Part shown: piece by piece, positions 41,244-52,585 of the stretch | Position numbering within the stretch: position 1 is the first letter of the stretch | How the letters are laid out: every line of letters begins with the position of its first letter | Source: Dermacoccus abyssi | GTDB taxonomy: Bacteria > Actinomycetota > Actinomycetes > Actinomycetales > Dermatophilaceae | DNA: 64,000 bases | Assembly (NCBI RefSeq): GCF_003515945.1 | Contig: NZ_QWLM01000002.1 | Location: 62,001-126,000 of the forward strand | Reading direction: 5' to 3' | Made by a program: the position numbers and the translations under genes | The notes under the pieces: generated by a model | What the model was told of the DNA's origin: nothing | Database searches by the model: none | The model's input: only the letters and a program-made list of their open reading frames with translations

Positions 41244-42842
41244 TCAGGCCAGCGAGACGAGGTCGGCATAGTCCGGGCCCCACAGGTCCTCGACGCCGTC
41301 CGGCAGGAGGAGGATGCGCTCCGGATTGAGTGCTTCCACGGCTCCGTGGTCGTGGCTGACGAGGACGACCGCGCCCTCGTAGTTGTTGAGCGCCCCGAGG
41401 ATCTCCTCGCGGCTGGCCGGGTCGAGGTTGTTCGTCGGTTCGTCGAGCAGCAGCACGTTGGCGCTCGAGACGACGAGCAGCGCCAGCGAGAGTCTTGTCT
41501 TCTCGCCACCGGAGAGAACGCCGGCGGGCTTGTCGACGTCGTCACCGGAGAAGAGGAACGAGCCGAGCACCTTGCGGACCTCGGTCTCCCCGAGCTCGGG
41601 CGCTGCTGACTTCATGTTCTCCAGGACGCTGCGATCGACGTCGAGGTTCTCGTGCTCCTGGGCGTAGTAACCGATCTTGAGTCCGTGGCCAGGCAGGATG
41701 CGGCCCGTATCCGGTGCATCGACGCCCGCGAGCATCCTCAGGAGCGTCGTCTTACCGGCACCGTTGAGTCCGAGGACGACGACCTTCGAGCCACGGTCGA
41801 TGGCGAGGTCGACATCGGTGAAGATCTCGAGCGAACCGTAGGAGCGCGAGAGTCCCTCCGCCATGAGCGGCGTCTTGCCGCACGGCGCAGGCTTCGGGAA
41901 GCGCAGCTTGGCGACCTTGTCCTGCACGCGTTCGCCCTCGATGCCGGCGAGCATCTTCTCGGCGCGCCGCGCCATGTTCTGGGCCGCCACGGCCTTCGTC
42001 GCCTTCGCCCGCATCTTGTCGGCCTGGGCCAGCAGGACGCCGGCCTTCTTCTCGGCGTTGAGTCGCTCGCGCTTGCGACGCTTCTCGTCGAGTTCGCGGG
42101 CCTGGAGGTAGGCCTTCCACCCGACGTTGTACTGGTCGATCTCGGCCCGGTTGGCGTCGAGGTGGAACACCTTCGTCACGACGGCGTCGAGCAGTTCGAC
42201 GTCGTGACTGATGACGATGAGCCCACCTCGGTAGCTCTTGAGGTAATCGCGCAGCCAGATGATGGAATCGGCATCGAGGTGGTTGGTCGGTTCGTCGAGA
42301 AGCAGGGTCTGAGCGCCCGAAAAGAGGATGCGTGCCAATTCGATCCGGCGACGCTGACCACCGGACAGCGTGCGCAGGGGCTGCTCGAGGATGCGCTGTT
42401 CGAGCCCGAGGCTCGAGGCGATCGACGACGCCTCCGACTCGGCGGCGTACCCGCCCTGGGCGTCGAACTCGGCATCGAGACGGCTGTAGCGACGCATAGC
42501 CCGTTCGCGGACGTCGTCGTTCTCACTGGCCATGGATGCTTCGGCCTTGCGCAGGTCGGCGACGATGGCGTCGAGGCCGCGCGCCGACAGGATACGGTCG
42601 CGCGCGAGGACATCGAGGTCACCGGTGCGGGGATCCTGCGGCAGGTATCCCACTGCCCCGGAGCTGACCACCTTGCCGGCAGCGGGCAGACCCTCACCGG
42701 CGAGCACCTTCGTCAGGGTGGTCTTACCGGCACCGTTGCGCCCGACGAGTCCGACACGGTCACCGGCGGCCACCCGGAACGTGGCGCTCTCGAGCAGGAT
42801 GCGCGAGCCGGCGCGCAGTTCGATGCCTTCGGCGGTGATCAC
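41244..42842 (-). CDS. ABC-F family ATPase (translation-associated)
   Basis: A 532-residue soluble protein of two ABC domains without membrane segments. NBD1 has GRNGAGKTT, LSGGQRRR and LLLDEPTNHLD; NBD2 has GLNGAGKTT, LSGGEKTR and LLLDEPTNNLD. They are joined by a charged linker of about 80 residues (residues 240-320). ABC-F proteins act on the ribosome, in antibiotic protection or translation control; which one applies here cannot be told. Start is GTG 42842 (MITAEGIELRAGSRILLE). It is divergent from the zinc metallopeptidase gene. Confidence 0.92.
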   Translation of the reverse strand: MITAEGIELRAGSRILLESATFRVAAGDRVGLVGRNGAGKTTLTKVLAGEGLPAAGKVVSSGAVGYLPQDPRTGDLDVLARDRILSARGLDAIVADLRKAEASMASENDDVRERAMRRYSRLDAEFDAQGGYAAESEASSIASSLGLEQRILEQPLRTLSGGQRRRIELARILFSGAQTLLLDEPTNHLDADSIIWLRDYLKSYRGGLIVISHDVELLDAVVTKVFHLDANRAEIDQYNVGWKAYLQARELDEKRRKRERLNAEKKAGVLLAQADKMRAKATKAVAAQNMARRAEKMLAGIEGERVQDKVAKLRFPKPAPCGKTPLMAEGLSRSYGSLEIFTDVDLAIDRGSKVVVLGLNGAGKTTLLRMLAGVDAPDTGRILPGHGLKIGYYAQEHENLDVDRSVLENMKSAAPELGETEVRKVLGSFLFSGDDVDKPAGVLSGGEKTRLSLALLVVSSANVLLLDEPTNNLDPASREEILGALNNYEGAVVLVSHDHGAVEALNPERILLLPDGVEDLWGPDYADLVSLA

Positions 42843-43006
42843 AGGGCAGGGCTCCTCGAGAGAACGGTGAAGGGGTGTACGGCTCCGACACGCCGGACGG
42901 GAGCGCTCGGCTCGCGTGACATACGGCGAGGCGCGTGAAGCCCCAGTAGTCTACGAGAGATGAATCGGGGTGGACGACGCCGTCCGCCTTCACAACGGAG
43001 GTTCTC

Positions 43007-43975
43007 TTGACGTTCAACGACAACGCGCAGCTGGACACGTCGCAGGTCGAATCCGGTGGTTCCGGAGGCTTCGGCGGTGGCCCCGGCGGGATGGGCGGAG
43101 GTACGGCCGTCGGCGGTATCGGCGGTCTCATCCTCATGCTCATCTTCGCGTTCTTCGGCATCGACATCACCGGCAGCGGTGGCGGGAGCAGCTACCCCGG
43201 CGGCGCGAGCGGCATCAACCAGTACAGCCAGGACACGCAGGACGTCTCCGGCTCGAACGACCGGGTCTCCCAGCAGATCCAGGCTTGCAAGACGGGTGCT
43301 GACGCCAACGAGGACGACACCTGCCGCGTGATCGGAACGGTCAATGCCGTTCAGGCCTACTGGGACCAGGCGCTCCCGGACTTCACCGGCGGTCGCACCG
43401 AGTACGAGTACGCGCCCACCAAGCTCTACAGCGGCCAGACGTCCTCCGGTTGCGGCACCGCGAGCTCGCAGATGGGGCCGTTCTACTGCCCGAACGACCG
43501 GAAGGTCTACATCGACACGAGCTTCTTCCAGGAGCTGTCGAGCACCTACGGCGCCGACGGCGGCAACCTCGCTCAGATGTACGTCGTCGCGCACGAGTAC
43601 GGCCACCACATCCAGGACCTTCTCGGCGCCCTGGGTCGCGCCCAGCAGGACCCGAAGGGGCCGGAGTCCGGATCGGTCCGCCTCGAGCTGCAGGCCGACT
43701 GCTACGCCGGCATCTGGGTCAACCACGCCACCGAGGCCAAGGACAAGAACGGCAACACCCTCCTCAAGCCCGTGACCGAGTCCGACATCAAGTCGGCGCT
43801 GTCCGCCGCATCCGCGGTCGGTGACGACCGCATCCAGCAGAAGGCTCAGGGCCGGGTGACGCCGGAGTCGTGGACGCACGGTTCATCGCAGCAGCGTCAG
43901 AAGTGGTTCCTCACCGGTTTCCAGAGCGGTGAACTCAACTCCTGCGACACGTTCAACGCGCAGGATCTGGGCTGA
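43007..43975 (+). CDS. Putative neutral zinc metallopeptidase (YpfJ family)
   Basis: A 322-residue membrane-anchored protein. A glycine-rich N-terminus (17-38) leads to one membrane segment (about 38-52, GGLILMLIFAFFGI) and an exported zinc peptidase domain with HEYGHH (H196, E197, H200). Downstream LELQADCYAGIW supplies the third ligand and the family signature. Four cysteines in the outer domain may form disulfides. Start is TTG 43007, with GGAGG six bases upstream; no better start fits. Substrates are unknown. Confidence 0.88.
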   Translation: MTFNDNAQLDTSQVESGGSGGFGGGPGGMGGGTAVGGIGGLILMLIFAFFGIDITGSGGGSSYPGGASGINQYSQDTQDVSGSNDRVSQQIQACKTGADANEDDTCRVIGTVNAVQAYWDQALPDFTGGRTEYEYAPTKLYSGQTSSGCGTASSQMGPFYCPNDRKVYIDTSFFQELSSTYGADGGNLAQMYVVAHEYGHHIQDLLGALGRAQQDPKGPESGSVRLELQADCYAGIWVNHATEAKDKNGNTLLKPVTESDIKSALSAASAVGDDRIQQKAQGRVTPESWTHGSSQQRQKWFLTGFQSGELNSCDTFNAQDLG

Positions 43976-44062
43976 GAAACGCCGGAAAACCGCGAGGATG
44001 TGGTTTTCCTGACAAGTTGACGAGAGCTCGATTTGTGTCGCTCGTGATCAGTCTGTAACCTT

Positions 44063-44093
44063 GCAGGGTCGCACCGAAACGGTGCGGCCCTGC
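44063..44093 (+). terminator. Hairpin after the metallopeptidase gene
   Basis: A 14-bp stem with one G-T pair (GCAGGGTCGCACCG at 44063, loop AAA) lies 90 bp after the metallopeptidase stop and directly before the riboswitch. It may end the upstream transcript. A TTGACG at 44017 could be a -35 element, but no matching -10 is evident. Confidence 0.55.
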
Positions 44094-44097
44094 TTCG

Positions 44098-44264
44098 TCG
44101 CTGAGTCCCGTCACGAAGGCCAGGTATCACTTCGCATGATGCGGAGCGACGGGAACGGTGCACCCAGCATCCGGGCCACTTCGGTGGTTCTTGGGGTAAA
44201 GCTCACTTCGGTGGGCCGAGAATCTAGGATCTCGAACCCGACAGGTCATGCCTCGTAAGCGCTC
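44098..44264 (+). promoter_or_regulatory. ydaO/yuaA-type c-di-AMP riboswitch
   Basis: The leader before the NlpC/P60 gene carries the conserved blocks of this class in order: CGCTGAGTC (44099-44107), GGGAAC...ACCCA, TTGGGGTAAAG (44191-44201), and near the end CCCGACAG followed by CCTCGTAAGCG (about 44237-44261). Such riboswitches control cell-wall hydrolase genes in actinobacteria. The switch ends only 17-20 bases before the ATG, so control could be by termination or by blocking translation. Exact helices were not folded. Confidence 0.85.
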
Positions 44265-44280
44265 CTGGAAATGACTCGAC

Positions 44281-44754
44281 ATGAAGAACATGTCCCGCCG
44301 CTCCTTCATGGCCAACACCTCCAAGGTTGCCGTCGGCACGGCTCTGGCCTCCTCCGCTCTCGGCGCCGTCTCGGTTGCCAGCGCCTCGAACGCCAGCGCC
44401 GTCACGGCCGCGTCCGCGCGCCGCGCCGTGGCCAAGGCTTCGAGCCGTCGTGGTGCGCCCTACGTGTACGGCGCTTCCGGCCCATGGCGCTTCGACTGCT
44501 CGGGTCTGACGAGCTGGTCCTACCGCCAGGTCGGCCGCTACCTGCCGCGTACGGCCAACCAGCAGTACCGCTCCTCCTACCGCGTTTCCCGCGCGTACGC
44601 CCGTCCGGGCGACCTGGCGTTCCTCACCTCTGGTGGTTACGCCTACCACACGGGTATCTACGCCGGTAACGGCATGGTGTGGCACGCTATGCGTCCGGGT
44701 ACGCGCGTGTCGCTCTCGCGCGCCGGTGCCAGCTACCGCTTCGGTCGCGTCTGA
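44281..44754 (+). CDS. Secreted NlpC/P60 peptidoglycan endopeptidase
   Basis: A 157-residue protein. The N-terminus has a twin-arginine-like signal (SRRSFM, 5-10; hydrophobic stretch 16-35 with an ASA cleavage area near 40). The NlpC/P60 domain (about 45-157) has the catalytic C73 in FDCSGLTSW, H123 in YHTGIY and H135 as the third residue. It should cut the D-Glu-to-diamino-acid bond of cell-wall peptides. It is a short single-domain form. Its transcript carries a c-di-AMP riboswitch, linking wall hydrolysis to osmotic or turgor signalling. Confidence 0.93.
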   Translation: MKNMSRRSFMANTSKVAVGTALASSALGAVSVASASNASAVTAASARRAVAKASSRRGAPYVYGASGPWRFDCSGLTSWSYRQVGRYLPRTANQQYRSSYRVSRAYARPGDLAFLTSGGYAYHTGIYAGNGMVWHAMRPGTRVSLSRAGASYRFGRV

Positions 44755-44776
44755 TCCGCGAGCCTCTGCGACGTTT

Positions 44777-44815
44777 CGAAACGGCCCCTCGTCCTCCGGG
44801 ACGAGGGGCGTTTCG
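44777..44815 (+). terminator. Hairpin terminator of the NlpC/P60 gene
   Basis: CGAAACG (44777-44783) pairs with CGTTTCG (44809-44815), with CCCCTCGTCC/GGACGAGGGG inside. Confidence 0.75.
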
Positions 44816-44892
44816 CGTCTCTGCGCTGTGGGCAATCGACCGGCTTCTCACACGGGTTGCGTTTTCTCGCGGACGTCCCGCGAGCCAACGAC

Positions 44893-44933
44893 ACGACGAA
44901 GGCCCTCACCACAATGGTGAGGGCCTTCGTCGT
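44893..44933 (-). terminator. Terminator at the end of the suf operon
   Basis: A perfect 18-bp stem with a 5-nt loop (ACAAT on the plus strand), 50 bp after the stop of the last suf gene. It may serve the NlpC side as well. Confidence 0.8.
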
Positions 44934-44983
44934 CAGGGTCGACGCGACTCAGGTGGACCGGAGCCGCTTTCGCCCACCTCTTG

Positions 44984-45379
44984 TCAGACGTTGAAGCCGA
45001 GCGCGCGAAGTTGCTCGCGGCCGTCGTCGGTGATCTTGTCCGGACCCCACGGCGGCATCCACACCCAGTTGAGCGTGTGGCCCGTGACGACATCGAGCAG
45101 GGACGTGGCGACCTGCTCCTCGATGACGTCCGTGAGCGGGCAGGCCGCAGACGTCAGCGTCATGTCGATGACGGCGTGCTTGCTCTCGTCGACGGTGATG
45201 CCGTAGACGAGACCGAGGTCGACGACGTTGATGCCGAGCTCGGGGTCGACGACGTCACGCAGGGCCTCCTTGACCTCCTCGACCTCGACGCCGGAGTCGC
45301 TGACTCCCTGCGCCTGGGCGCGCTCGGGCGCCTCGGCCTCGTTGGCGGTCACGTCGGCCGTGATCTCGTTGTCGGTCAT
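44984..45379 (-). CDS. sufT: SufT-type Fe-S cluster assembly factor (DUF59/MIP18 family)
   Basis: A 131-residue protein with an acidic N-terminal extension of 30 residues and a DUF59 domain (33-131): VVDPELGINVVDLGLVYGI and the conserved Cys80 in TSAACPLTD, ending with WVWMPPWGPDKITDDGREQL. Actinobacterial SufT helps mature Fe-S proteins. It is the last gene of the suf operon; its ATG overlaps the sufU stop (ATGA). Confidence 0.9.
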   Translation of the reverse strand: MTDNEITADVTANEAEAPERAQAQGVSDSGVEVEEVKEALRDVVDPELGINVVDLGLVYGITVDESKHAVIDMTLTSAACPLTDVIEEQVATSLLDVVTGHTLNWVWMPPWGPDKITDDGREQLRALGFNV

Positions 45380-45858
45380 GCCTTGGTCTCCTCCGTGGTG
45401 GATGCGGCGCCCCCGGTCAGATCGAGACCGAGTTTGCCGAGCGAGTCCTGCAGTGCGGACCACGACAGCAGGGCGCACTTGACGCGCGCGGGGTACTTCG
45501 AGACTCCGGCGAGGGCGATGGCGTCGCCGATGACTTCCTCGTCACCGGCAGCCTGGCCCTTGCTCGTGAGCATCGTGCGGGTGGCACCGAAGACCTCCTG
45601 GGCTTCACGCAGCGTGAGCCCGATGAGGTTCTCGGCGAGCATTGACGCCGACGCCACGGAGATCGAGCAACCGATCGAGTCGTAGCTGACGTCCTTGATG
45701 ACGGCGTCGTCGCCCTCGCCTTCGACGTCGACACGCAGGGTGATCTCGTCACCGCAGGAGGTGTTGACGTGGTGGCTCTCGGCGCCGAACGGCTCGCGCA
45801 GGCCCGCGTGCTGCGGGCGCTTGGAGTGCTCGAGAATGAGCTCCTGGTACAGATCCAT
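45376..45858 (-). CDS. sufU: Fe-S cluster assembly sulfur-transfer protein SufU
   Basis: A 160-residue zinc-binding protein that takes persulfide sulfur from SufS. Ligands are C35, D37, C64 and C128 (SCGDEIT, SIGCSIS, RVKCALL), the SufU pattern with the family's extra loop (TSKGQAAGDEEVIGD). It lies one base after sufS and overlaps sufT. Its presence instead of SufE fits Gram-positive SUF systems. Confidence 0.95.
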   Translation of the reverse strand: MDLYQELILEHSKRPQHAGLREPFGAESHHVNTSCGDEITLRVDVEGEGDDAVIKDVSYDSIGCSISVASASMLAENLIGLTLREAQEVFGATRTMLTSKGQAAGDEEVIGDAIALAGVSKYPARVKCALLSWSALQDSLGKLGLDLTGGAASTTEETKA

Positions 45859-45859
45859 C

Positions 45860-47928
<2,069 letters not shown>

Positions 47929-47966
47929 GCTTGTTCGTCCTTCTGTCAGGAAAGTTTCGGGGGTGC

Positions 47967-48296
47967 TCAGGCGGGGATGCCGACGAGGATGTCGTCGCCC
48001 TCGAGCTTGGTCGGATAGACGTTGACCGGCTGCGTGGCCGGCAGGCTCATCGGCTCGCCGGTGGCGTAGGCGAACTTCGAGCCGTGCAGCCAGCACTCGA
48101 TGCCGTCGTCCTCCACCTCGCCCTCGGAGAGGGAGACTGCGGCGTGCGAGCACGTGTCGTCGAGCGCGTGAACGTCACCGGCGGAGTCGCGCGCGATGCA
48201 GATCTGCAGGTCGTCGATGTCGACCTTGATCGCACCCGGCGTACCGATGTCGCTCAGCTGCGCCAGCTTGACCCACTCGACGTTCGCGTCGCTCAT
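47967..48296 (-). CDS. Rieske-type [2Fe-2S] ferredoxin of the suf operon
   Basis: A 109-residue non-heme Rieske protein with ligands C49-x-H51 (CSHAAVSL) and C68-x2-H71 (CWLHGSKF), the BphF-like ferredoxin type. Its place between sufD and sufC is standard in actinobacteria. It may supply electrons to cluster assembly or to a dioxygenase-type partner. Its start overlaps the sufD stop (ATGA). Confidence 0.92.
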   Translation of the reverse strand: MSDANVEWVKLAQLSDIGTPGAIKVDIDDLQICIARDSAGDVHALDDTCSHAAVSLSEGEVEDDGIECWLHGSKFAYATGEPMSLPATQPVNVYPTKLEGDDILVGIPA

Positions 48297-49513
48297 GCCT
48301 CGGCTCCTGCGCTCTCCACGAGCGCGGCCGTGGCGGCGAGTTCCTCGTCGATGGCCTCCATGAGGGGCTCGACGACCTCGGCGACACCGATCTTGTTCAC
48401 GATGTCGGCGAAGAAGCCGCGCACGACGAGACGACGTGCCTCGTCCTCGGGGATGCCACGAGCCTGCAGGTAGAACAGCTGCTCGTCGTCGAAGCGGCCG
48501 GTCGAGGAGGCGTGACCCGCACCCTCGATCTCGCCGGTCTCGATCTCGAGGTTCGGCACGGAGTCGGCACGGGCCCCGTCGGTGAGCACGAGGTTGCGGT
48601 TGAGCTCGTAGGTCTCGATGCCCTCGGCCTCGGCGCGGATGAGCACGTCGCCCACCCAGACGGTGCGGGCCGTCTCACCCTGCAGGGCACCCTTGTAGGT
48701 GACGAGGGAGGTGCAGTTCGGCGCGTTGTGGTCGATGAACGAGCGGTGTTCGAGGTGCTGACCGGAGTCGGCGAAGTACACGCCGAGGAGCGTCGCCTCT
48801 CCCCCGGGCCCGGCGTAGCGGACATTCGAGTTCATGCGCACGATGCCGCCGCCGAGCGTCACCGCGATGTGGCGGTAGCGCGCGTCACGGCCGACGAGTG
48901 CGTCGTGCTCGGCGAGGTGGAGAGCGTCGTCCTCCCAGCGCTGCACGGTGACGACCGTGAGGTCGGCGCCGTCGCCGGTGACGATCTCGACGTTGGCCGT
49001 GACCTGGGCCGAGCCGGTGTGCTCGAGGATGACGAGCGCCTTGCTGTGCTGCTTGGCCTCGATGACGAGGTGAGCGTTGGCCCGCTTGTCGCCACCCTTG
49101 CCGTCGACCGCGATGCGCACCGGTGTGGCGAGCTCGGCCTCGGCCGGGATGACGACGTGGTCGGCGTTCGGCGTCAGGGACGACGCGAGAACCGAACCGC
49201 GGTCGCTTGGCACGAGCACGGTGCCGCGCGGAGCCTCACCCTCGGCGAGCGTGCCGGACTCGAAGCCCTCGCCCGTCACGGTGACGGTGACGGCCCCGGG
49301 GTCGGTCTGCTTCTCGGCGAGCAGCGGCGAGAGGCGGTCGACGGGCGTGAAACGCCACTCCTCCTCGCGGCCGCTCGGGACACCGAAGGCACCCAGGTCG
49401 AAGGACTTGCGGCGCTCGGCGCGCGACTGGTCCGGGATCGTGGCCCCGTGGCTGTGGTCACCCGCGAGAGTGGCCTTGTCTGCCTTGCCCATTTCTGGCG
49501 TGACGGCGGTCAT
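48293..49513 (-). CDS. sufD: Fe-S cluster assembly scaffold protein SufD
   Basis: A 406-residue protein of the SufBCD complex with the parallel beta-helix core and the C-terminal helical domain (SSTGRFDDEQLFYLQARGIP, DEARRLVVRGFFADIV). The conserved His in RSFIDHNAPNCTSLV is present. The first 45 residues are hydrophilic and probably form the N-terminal helices. ATG 49513 overlaps the sufB stop by one base (TGATG). Confidence 0.94.
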   Translation of the reverse strand: MTAVTPEMGKADKATLAGDHSHGATIPDQSRAERRKSFDLGAFGVPSGREEEWRFTPVDRLSPLLAEKQTDPGAVTVTVTGEGFESGTLAEGEAPRGTVLVPSDRGSVLASSLTPNADHVVIPAEAELATPVRIAVDGKGGDKRANAHLVIEAKQHSKALVILEHTGSAQVTANVEIVTGDGADLTVVTVQRWEDDALHLAEHDALVGRDARYRHIAVTLGGGIVRMNSNVRYAGPGGEATLLGVYFADSGQHLEHRSFIDHNAPNCTSLVTYKGALQGETARTVWVGDVLIRAEAEGIETYELNRNLVLTDGARADSVPNLEIETGEIEGAGHASSTGRFDDEQLFYLQARGIPEDEARRLVVRGFFADIVNKIGVAEVVEPLMEAIDEELAATAALVESAGAEA

Positions 49514-50931
49514 CAGCCGACGGCTCCTTCCATCTGGAGTTCGATGAGGCGGTTGAGTTCGAGTGCGTACTCCATGGGCAGCTCACGCGCGATGGGCTCG
49601 ACGAAGCCACGCACGATCATCGCCATGGCCTCCTCTTCGCTCAGGCCGCGGCTGCGCAGGTAGAACAGTTGGTCCTCGGAGACCTTGGAGACGGTGGCCT
49701 CGTGACCCATCTGCACGTCGTCCTCGCGGACGTCGACGTAGGGGTAGGTGTCCGAACGCGAGATCTGGTCGACGAGCAGGGCGTCACAGACGACGGAGCT
49801 CTTCGAGTGCTCGGCGCCCTCGAGCACCTGCACGAGACCGCGGTAGGAGGTACGGCCGCCGCCACGGGCCACGGACTTCGACACGATGGTCGAGCTCGTG
49901 TTCGGCGCGGCGTGGACCATCTTGGCGCCGGCGTCCTGGTGCTGGCCCTCGCCCGCGAACGCGATCGACAGCGTCTCGCCCTTGGCGTGCTCGCCCATGA
50001 GGAAGACGGCCGGGTACTTCATCGTCACCTTGGAGCCGATGTTGCCGTCGATCCACTCCATCGTGGCGCCCTCTTCGCAGGTGGCGCGCTTCGTCACGAG
50101 GTTGTAGACGTTGTTCGACCAGTTCTGGATCGTCGTGTAGCGAACGCGGGCGTTCTTCTTGACGACGATCTCGACGACGGCCGAGTGCAGGGAGTCGGTC
50201 TTGTAGATGGGGGCGGTGCAGCCCTCGACGTAGTGAACGTAGCTGCCCTCGTCGGCGATGATCAGCGTGCGCTCGAACTGGCCCATGTTCTCCGTGTTGA
50301 TACGGAAGTAGGCCTGCAGCGGGATGTCGACGTGGACGCCAGGCGGCACGTAGATGAAGGAGCCACCCGACCACACGGCCGTGTTGAGCGCGGCGAACTT
50401 GTTGTCACCGGCGGGGATGACGGAGCCGAAGTACTCCTTGAACAGGTCCTCGTGCTCACGCAGACCGGAGTCGGTGTCGACGAAGATGACACCCTTCTCC
50501 TCCAGGTCCTCGCGGATCTGGTGGTAGACGACCTCCGACTCGTACTGCGCGGCGACACCAGCGATGAGGCGCTGCTTCTCGGCCTCCGGGATGCCGAGCT
50601 TGTCGTAGGTGGCCTTGATGTCCTCGGGAAGCTCGTCCCACGTGGTGGCCTGCTTCTCCGTGGACTTCACGAAGTACTTGATGTTCTGGAAGTCGATGCC
50701 CGTGAGGTCGCTGCCCCAGTTCGGCATGGGCTTCTTCTCGAAGAGGTTGAGCGACTTCAGGCGAAGCTTCTTCATCCACTCCGGCTCGCTCTTGCGGTCC
50801 GAGATGTCGGTGACGACATCCGGCGACAGGCCGCGCTTGGCGGATGCGCCGGCGGTGTCGGAGTCCGCCCATCCGTACTCGTAGCGGCCGAGGTCGGCGA
50901 GACCTGGGTTGAGCTCCTCGATCGTGCTCAT
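49513..50931 (-). CDS. sufB: Fe-S cluster assembly scaffold protein SufB
   Basis: A 472-residue scaffold on which clusters are built with SufC and SufD. Typical segments are [52 protein letters not shown] (a conserved Cys of the beta-helix) and [20 protein letters not shown] near the C-terminus. It is the largest structural gene and begins four bases inside the end of sufR (ATGA), so regulator and scaffold are coupled. Confidence 0.97.
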   Translation of the reverse strand: MSTIEELNPGLADLGRYEYGWADSDTAGASAKRGLSPDVVTDISDRKSEPEWMKKLRLKSLNLFEKKPMPNWGSDLTGIDFQNIKYFVKSTEKQATTWDELPEDIKATYDKLGIPEAEKQRLIAGVAAQYESEVVYHQIREDLEEKGVIFVDTDSGLREHEDLFKEYFGSVIPAGDNKFAALNTAVWSGGSFIYVPPGVHVDIPLQAYFRINTENMGQFERTLIIADEGSYVHYVEGCTAPIYKTDSLHSAVVEIVVKKNARVRYTTIQNWSNNVYNLVTKRATCEEGATMEWIDGNIGSKVTMKYPAVFLMGEHAKGETLSIAFAGEGQHQDAGAKMVHAAPNTSSTIVSKSVARGGGRTSYRGLVQVLEGAEHSKSSVVCDALLVDQISRSDTYPYVDVREDDVQMGHEATVSKVSEDQLFYLRSRGLSEEEAMAMIVRGFVEPIARELPMEYALELNRLIELQMEGAVG

Positions 50932-51671
50932 CGCTGCTCCTCCTCATGTGGGGCGGCATTGTTTCGGTCGGTGGTGATGGTGGGGATGAACGTGGTGCAC
51001 ACGTGGTCGCCGTGCGCGAGCGACGCGAGCCGCTGGACGTGGACGCCGAGAACCTCGGAGAACACCTCGGCTTCCGCTTCGCAGAACTGGGGGTGGTTGG
51101 CCGCCACATGCTGTACCGGGCAGTGACCCTGGCACAACTGGACGCCCGCGAGCGGCGTGCCCTGCGCCACCGGGCGTGTCGACGCTGCGAAGCCCTGGCT
51201 GCTCAACGCGCCTGCCAGGGCGCGGGCGCGGGCGTTAGGGTCGTCACCGGCGGCGTCCACGAGGGGCTTGACCGAGTGGGCGATCTCACGGGCGCGCTCA
51301 CGAGCGACAGCCTCGACGGCCTCGTCTCCCCCGACGCGCACGAGGTGCTCGAGAACCTGGTTGGCGAGCGTGTCGTACCCGGCCGTCATGGCGGCGTGGC
51401 CGGCGTCGGTGAGGACGTAGGCGCGTGCCGGCCGGCCGCGGCGCTTGGCTCCGGACGACGGGGCCTCCCGCTCGGCGATGAGACCGTCCGCGACGAGTGC
51501 GTCGAGGTGACGGCGCATGGCGGCCGGAGTGAGGCCCATGCGCTCGCCGAGTTCGGCGGCGGTGACAGGGCCGTGTTCGGAAACGGCGAGCCGGACGCGT
51601 TCGCGCGTCGGCACACTCTGGGGTGCAGCAGGACTCGCAGCGGCTCCTGGGTTCACAGGCTCCGGCGTCAT
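50928..51671 (-). CDS. sufR: Fe-S sensing transcriptional repressor SufR
   Basis: A 247-residue regulator with an N-terminal winged helix (22-85, [44 protein letters not shown]) and a C-terminal cluster-binding region with C180, C184 and C197 ([20 protein letters not shown]). In the known family the cluster-bound protein represses the suf genes and lets go when clusters are lost. It is the first gene of the operon; GGAGG lies eight bases before ATG 51671. The frame is open further upstream but without family match. Confidence 0.95.
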   Translation of the reverse strand: MTPEPVNPGAAASPAAPQSVPTRERVRLAVSEHGPVTAAELGERMGLTPAAMRRHLDALVADGLIAEREAPSSGAKRRGRPARAYVLTDAGHAAMTAGYDTLANQVLEHLVRVGGDEAVEAVARERAREIAHSVKPLVDAAGDDPNARARALAGALSSQGFAASTRPVAQGTPLAGVQLCQGHCPVQHVAANHPQFCEAEAEVFSEVLGVHVQRLASLAHGDHVCTTFIPTITTDRNNAAPHEEEQR

Positions 51672-51733
51672 GGCCTCGCACCTCCTTCGATCGCTTCGTA
51701 GACGTAACCACGTCGACTCTCCATCGAAATTAA

Positions 51734-51747
51734 CAACACCCATGTTG
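51734..51747. promoter_or_regulatory. Putative SufR operator, CAAC-N6-GTTG
   Basis: CAAC ACCCAT GTTG is an inverted repeat of the form described for cyanobacterial SufR. It lies 63 bp upstream of the sufR ATG, directly beside an AT-rich TAATTT (51732-51727, minus strand) that may be the -10 box. A repressor bound here would block the operon promoter. Confidence 0.6.
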
Positions 51748-51820
51748 CGTAAATCGATTCCCTCGCGAAACTGAGGTTCACCTCACTTCGACCGCCGGGA
51801 GACGCCGTGTGCCCCCCGAG

Positions 51821-51826
51821 TACGCT
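51821..51826 (+). promoter_or_regulatory. -10 box TACGCT, leaderless start of ABC exporter genes
   Basis: TACGCT ends six bases before GTG 51833. This spacing is why I prefer that start to the GTG eight codons upstream. Confidence 0.5.
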
Positions 51827-51832
51827 GTTTCG

Positions 51833-52585
51833 GTGCCTCATCCCCCGTCGCCCGCAGTGAAACGACCCGAACCGGCCGAACACGCCGTTGTCGTCGACGG
51901 TGTGTCGCACGCTTACGGCGGTGTGGAGGCATTGCGCGACCTGTCGTGGCACGCGCCGGCCGGAGCCATCACGGCGCTTCTCGGGCGCAACGGCGCGGGC
52001 AAGACGAGCGTCGTCGAGATGGCCGAGGGACTTCGCCGACCGGCCTCCGGCTCCATCCGCGTGTTGGGAGCCGAGCCGTGGAACGCGGACGCCGCCCACC
52101 GTGCGCGTGTGGGCGTCATGCTGGAGGACGGCGGCCTGCCAATGGGGACGAAGCCCCTCGCGCTCCTTCGCCATCTCGCGTCGTTCTACGCCGAGCCCCG
52201 TGACATTGACGAACTCGCCGGTGCGCTCGACATCCCCACGTTCAACCGCACCTCCGTGCGGCGCCTCTCGGGCGGTCAGCGCCAGCGCGTGGCTCTCGCG
52301 GCCGCCATGATCGGACGACCCGAGGTGCTCTTCCTCGACGAACCGAGTGCCGGCCTCGATCCGCACGCTCGCCGCGACGTCTGGGATCTCGTCGAAGCCG
52401 AGCGGGAGCGCGGCGCGAGTGTTGTCGTCACGACCCACTCGTTCGAGGAGGCGGAGCGCCTCGCCGACCACGTCGTCGTCATGAACGAGGGCCGGTGCGT
52501 CGCGCAGGGTTCCCTCGCGGACGTCACGGACGGCCGTTCGCTCGAGGACGTCTACTTCGACCTCACCGGGAAGGGAACGCTGTGA
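51833..52585 (+). CDS. ABC transporter ATP-binding protein
   Basis: A 250-residue ATPase with Walker A GRNGAGKTS, signature LSGGQRQR, Walker B VLFLDEPSAGLD and switch His (TTHSFEEAERL). It is of the drug/lipid or ABC-2 exporter type. It forms a coupled pair with the next permease gene (GTGA overlap), divergent from the suf operon. I start at GTG 51833; the upstream GTG at 51809 is the alternative. Such pairs lie beside suf operons in many actinobacteria. Confidence 0.9.
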   Translation: MPHPPSPAVKRPEPAEHAVVVDGVSHAYGGVEALRDLSWHAPAGAITALLGRNGAGKTSVVEMAEGLRRPASGSIRVLGAEPWNADAAHRARVGVMLEDGGLPMGTKPLALLRHLASFYAEPRDIDELAGALDIPTFNRTSVRRLSGGQRQRVALAAAMIGRPEVLFLDEPSAGLDPHARRDVWDLVEAERERGASVVVTTHSFEEAERLADHVVVMNEGRCVAQGSLADVTDGRSLEDVYFDLTGKGTL

